64,000 nt of DNA, taken from assembly GCA_905250115.1 (NCBI GenBank), contig CAJNOI010000009.1:382221-446220 (forward strand), read 5' to 3'. Made by a program: the position numbers and the translations under genes. Shown piece after piece: positions 60,601-64,000 of this stretch; the stretch's first letter is position 1, and the number at the start of each line of letters is the position of its first letter. The notes beneath the pieces were generated by a model that was given only the letters and a program-made list of their open reading frames with translations, had not been told where the DNA came from and ran no database searches. This stretch comes from Adineta steineri (taxonomy: Eukaryota > Rotifera > Eurotatoria > Adinetida > Adinetidae).

Positions 60601-63600
60601 TGAGTGGTGGTGAAAAACAACGTATTGCATTAGCTCGTGCACTTGTCAAACAACCCACCATTCTTTTATTAGATGAAGCAACAAGTGCACTTGATAATGT
60701 TAGTGAAAGAATTGTTCAAGAAGCACTTGATCGAGCATGCAAAAGTAAGAATTATTTAATTATTATTGATTATATTATTATCATAGATATATATATATAT
60801 ATATATAGATCGTACAACTATAGTTATTGCTCATCGTTTGACTACAATTCAAAATGCTGATTACATTTATGTATTAGATAAAGGAAGTGTGATTGAAGAA
60901 GGTACACATAAAACATTATTGGCAAACGAAGGAGGTAAATATCAAACAATGATCAAAATGCAACAATCTGAAAAAACGATTGGTACACATGATGGCCTAA
61001 TGAATATGGCAAAAGCAGCAGCTGAAGATGAAGAACAATTATGTATGTTACTATTTTAATATTAATGATTATTATATTTTACGAACTTGATTTTATTCTG
61101 TTTTGTTTTTTGGAATAGTGGAACGTGTTCTTCGATTGAGTGAGAGCGAAGCAATTGATACAAATGGAGTAAAAATGAATATCTAATAACTTTAAAAAGT
61201 CATTATTAATGTATAAATTTTTAGAGAGCTTCTATACCAGCAAGAGAAAAATCTATCTTTCTAAGACTCATGAAAATGAATAGTCCTGAATGGATGTTTA
61301 TCTTGATTGGTTGTTTAGCATGTTTACTTGGTGGATTACGTGGACCAGCGTTCTCGATTCTATTCGCAACAACAATTAATGTAAGTAATTTTATTCATAT
61401 GAATATTCTAAGAAAAGATAAAAGATGTGTTTTCTTCGGTCGAATTTTTCTTTTATTTTAGGAATTTAATGATTGTAAATACACTGATGTACGTCGTCGA
61501 GTGTTGATTACATGTGGTTTATTTATTCTTACCGGCGTTATTTTTATGATTCTTAATTTTTTTCAAGTAACAAGTTTATTACTAAACTACATCAATGAGT
61601 TTTTTCATGTTCGTTTATAGTTTGTGACTTTTGGAGTAGCAGGAGCAAAATTAGTTAGTCGCCTTCGTTCAAAAGCTTTCGCATGTTTTCTTCGTCAAGA
61701 AGTAGCTTATTTTGATCGACCTGAAAACAGTTGTGGTGCTATATGTAATCAACTCTCTTCTAATGCAGCTGCCATTGAAGACATGGCTGGTTCAAGATTA
61801 GGTGTTATTTGTCAAACTTTATCCATGTCTGTTTTTGGCTTCTTACTTGGCCTTTATTACAACTGGGAACTAACAGTAATCATAGCTATTCCTTTCCTTA
61901 TCATACTGATCGTCACTATTATTCAAATACGGTTGAGTTCATGGTTAAAAATACAATCTGATCTCATTTACTCTCAAGCTAGTACGGTAAAACCATATTG
62001 CTATTCATAATCTTTTAATGTATAATATAATTATGTTATTATATATTATTTGATGAAATGATTATTAAATATTCATTCTATGTTTTGTCTTTTTTAGCTT
62101 GCTGTTGAAGTTATTACCAATATGCGCACAGTAAAACAGTTATTAATAGAAAATGAAGTTACACGCCAATATACGAATATGATGGATCAAGTATTAATGT
62201 TAGTCTTATGAATATTATACATGTATATATATGTATTTGAAAAAATAAGCTATAACTAATTGTTTAAGTAAATTAACATCATACAAGAAATAAATCTAAG
62301 TTATTCAAAGTGATTCGAGTTTTTCTATCGTTATATGTATTTAGATTGTAACTTGGAATCATTAGTTAGAAAATTAATTAGCTGCAATGAAGTATTCCTT
62401 ATAGATAGATTCTCTACAGTGTATTTTGTCGTCGTTTTCTTAGTTACTTTGTAAGATTTTTCATTACTATGCAAGAAGTTCTTTATGAAAAATTAGTAAT
62501 AGTTTGATTTAATAGTGCATGAAAGAAAAATTTGAAAAGAAAATGAAAAGTGATTGAGAACTTTAAATTCTATGAGAATTTATAACTATATTTTGAAAAA
62601 TAGCTTTTTTGCATAGTAATGAAAAATCGTAAAAACGAACTAATTAAAATCTAAATACATGTAACGTGATAAACAAAATTCTGGGTGCTTTTAATAATCT
62701 TGTATAGTTTTGTCAAAAATATGTTCTTCTATATTGATAATGGACTAATAGTATCGAATATAACTCTTTTTTTTACAGATATTATCGTCAATCTTCAATA
62801 AATCATATTTTGTTTAGAATGTCTTGGAGACCTGAAGCACTGCTTGCAACAGTATTTGCATTGAGTTGGGCAATGAGTTCATTCACTTTGGGGCTTTTGT
62901 ATTGGCGAGCTTTGATTCTTGTTGAAAAAAATGAAATAGACATGAGCGATGTTGTTATGTAACTAAAACAATAATTGTGATAATTTATAAATTAAATTTT
63001 GTTGTCTTTTTTATTTTTATAGGATATCTGCTTTTGGAATGTTCGCATTAGAAGTACTAAAAATTGTTGGAATGTTGTAAGATATATAATTTATGTTTTG
63101 TTTTTGTTTTTGATTTTATTATTTATCATTTTAGAGCAGAACGCATTGGTCAATCATTTACTGCTGCTCACGCATTTTTTAATCTATTTGATCGAATACC
63201 AACTATTGATAATGGATCGAATAAAGGCCAAGAATTAGTAAAAGAAAAATAACTATTGTCTTCCAATTCTATATTTTAATCTTGATTTATTTAGACTAAC
63301 TTTAATGGAGAAACAGACTTTAATCAAGTTAAATTTGTTTATCCAAGTCGTCCAACAGTTCTTGTTCTTAATAAACTTCAATTATCTATTAAATCAGGTC
63401 AACGTATAGCTCTTGTTGGTATGTTTGAATAAAATATTTTTTCCAGTTCATTAATCATATAATATAATCGATTTAGGTGCATCTGGATGTGGAAAATCAA
63501 CCATTGTTCAATTATTAGAACGATTTTATGATGTTACACATGGAGAATTGGTAAGTATCTGTTTTCTTTATATATTTCAAGTACTTATATAAACGATAAT

Positions 63601-64000
63601 AATATAAATAAGACTCTTGATGGTGTTGATATTAAAAAATTAAATATTCAATGGCTTCGTTCTCGTTTGGGTGTTGTTAGTCAAGAACCAGTTTTATTTG
63701 ATTTAACAATGGCTGAAAATATAACATATGGATTAGAAAATATACCAATGGATGAGATTATTCTTGCTGCAACTAAAGCTAATATTCATGAATTTATTCA
63801 ACAATTACCTCAAGTTAGATTAATATTAAATTATATTGATTTTATTTAATATATATTGTTGTAGGGTTATGAAACAAAAGTTGGAGTAAAAGGTAGTTTT
63901 TTATCAGGTGGTGAAAAACAACGTATTGCTATTGCTCGAGTTCTTATTCGTCGACCTAAAATATTATTATTAGATGAAGCCACAAGTGCTATGGATCCAT
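57603..64000 (+). CDS. ABCB/MDR-type full ABC exporter, 3' end outside the window
   Basis: Export pump with two membrane domains and two ATPase domains. The start ATG is 57603-57605. Exons by eye: 57603-57679, 57740-57854, 57976-58220, 58289-58386, 58459-58574, 58979-59034, 59094-59265, 59312-59436, 59504-59684, 59746-59859, 59930-60134, 60192-60328, 60386-60508, 60564-60744, 60809-61042, 61119-61168, 61225-61380, 61462-61566, 61621-61986, 62098-62198, 62779-62958, 63023-63076, 63135-63237, 63295-63418, 63477-63550, 63613-63813, 63865 onward. NBD1: Walker [10 protein letters not shown] (split by an intron), Q-loop GQEP, signature LSGGEKQR, Walker [16 protein letters not shown]2: [34 protein letters not shown]. 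The first extracellular loop has Cys and NNT glycosylation-like sites. The frame is intact. This is an ordinary P-glycoprotein-like animal gene; a role in exporting the NRPS product is only a guess from position. Confidence 0.93.

Overview
The window looks like a piece of an animal genome, most likely a bdelloid rotifer. It is very AT-rich and its genes carry many short spliceosomal introns. It holds animal-type genes (an ABCB/MDR transporter, and relics of a prolyl 4-hydroxylase alpha gene and a dynein heavy chain gene). Beside them sit large nonribosomal peptide synthetase (NRPS) and polyketide synthase (PKS) genes of the kind usually found in bacteria and fungi but reported in bdelloids as ancient acquisitions. 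The organism call is an inference from this combination; no marker gene fixes it. Two 100-N assembly gaps lie at 23639-23738 and 37959-38058.

Layout. Everything from 1 to about 53.2 kb that codes reads on the minus strand. In transcription order: (i) 53.2-49.3 kb, a broken prolyl 4-hydroxylase alpha gene interrupted by a 993-bp palindromic element; (ii) 46.9-45.6 kb, a hAT-like short element and a tandem repeat; (iii) 45.2-43.8 kb, dynein heavy chain relics fused at an intron edge to (iv) PKS copy 2 (43.8-38.7 kb), a degraded KS(C-terminal)-AT-DH-MT-ER fragment; (v) NRPS alpha (gap to 23.8 kb), the best preserved gene; (vi) PKS copy 1 (21.8-13.55 kb), a nearly full highly reducing PKS with many lesions; (vii) NRPS beta (13.1-5.7 kb), a decayed paralogue; (viii) NRPS gamma (4.8 kb to beyond the left edge), open but partial. 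On the plus strand, 57.6 kb to the right edge is a many-exon ABCB exporter.

How it may work. NRPS alpha reads as Cy(end)-A(Cys, with an inserted oxidase)-PCP-C-C-A-PCP-(membrane and beta-helix terminal region of the epsilon-poly-lysine synthetase type)-methyltransferase. The cysteine pocket code plus Cy and oxidase domains predict a thiazole ring. The tandem C-C pair occurs in all three NRPS blocks, and the first C domain of each pair is a single exon with phase-1 introns on both sides. The blocks alpha, beta and gamma look like duplicates of one assembly line. Alpha and gamma are free of visible breaks, while beta and both PKS copies have lost catalytic residues and reading frame. The ABCB gene could export the product, but that is only a neighbourhood argument.

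Intron borders and domain calls were read by eye from the sequence; positions may be off by a few bases, and weakly conserved exons may have been missed.
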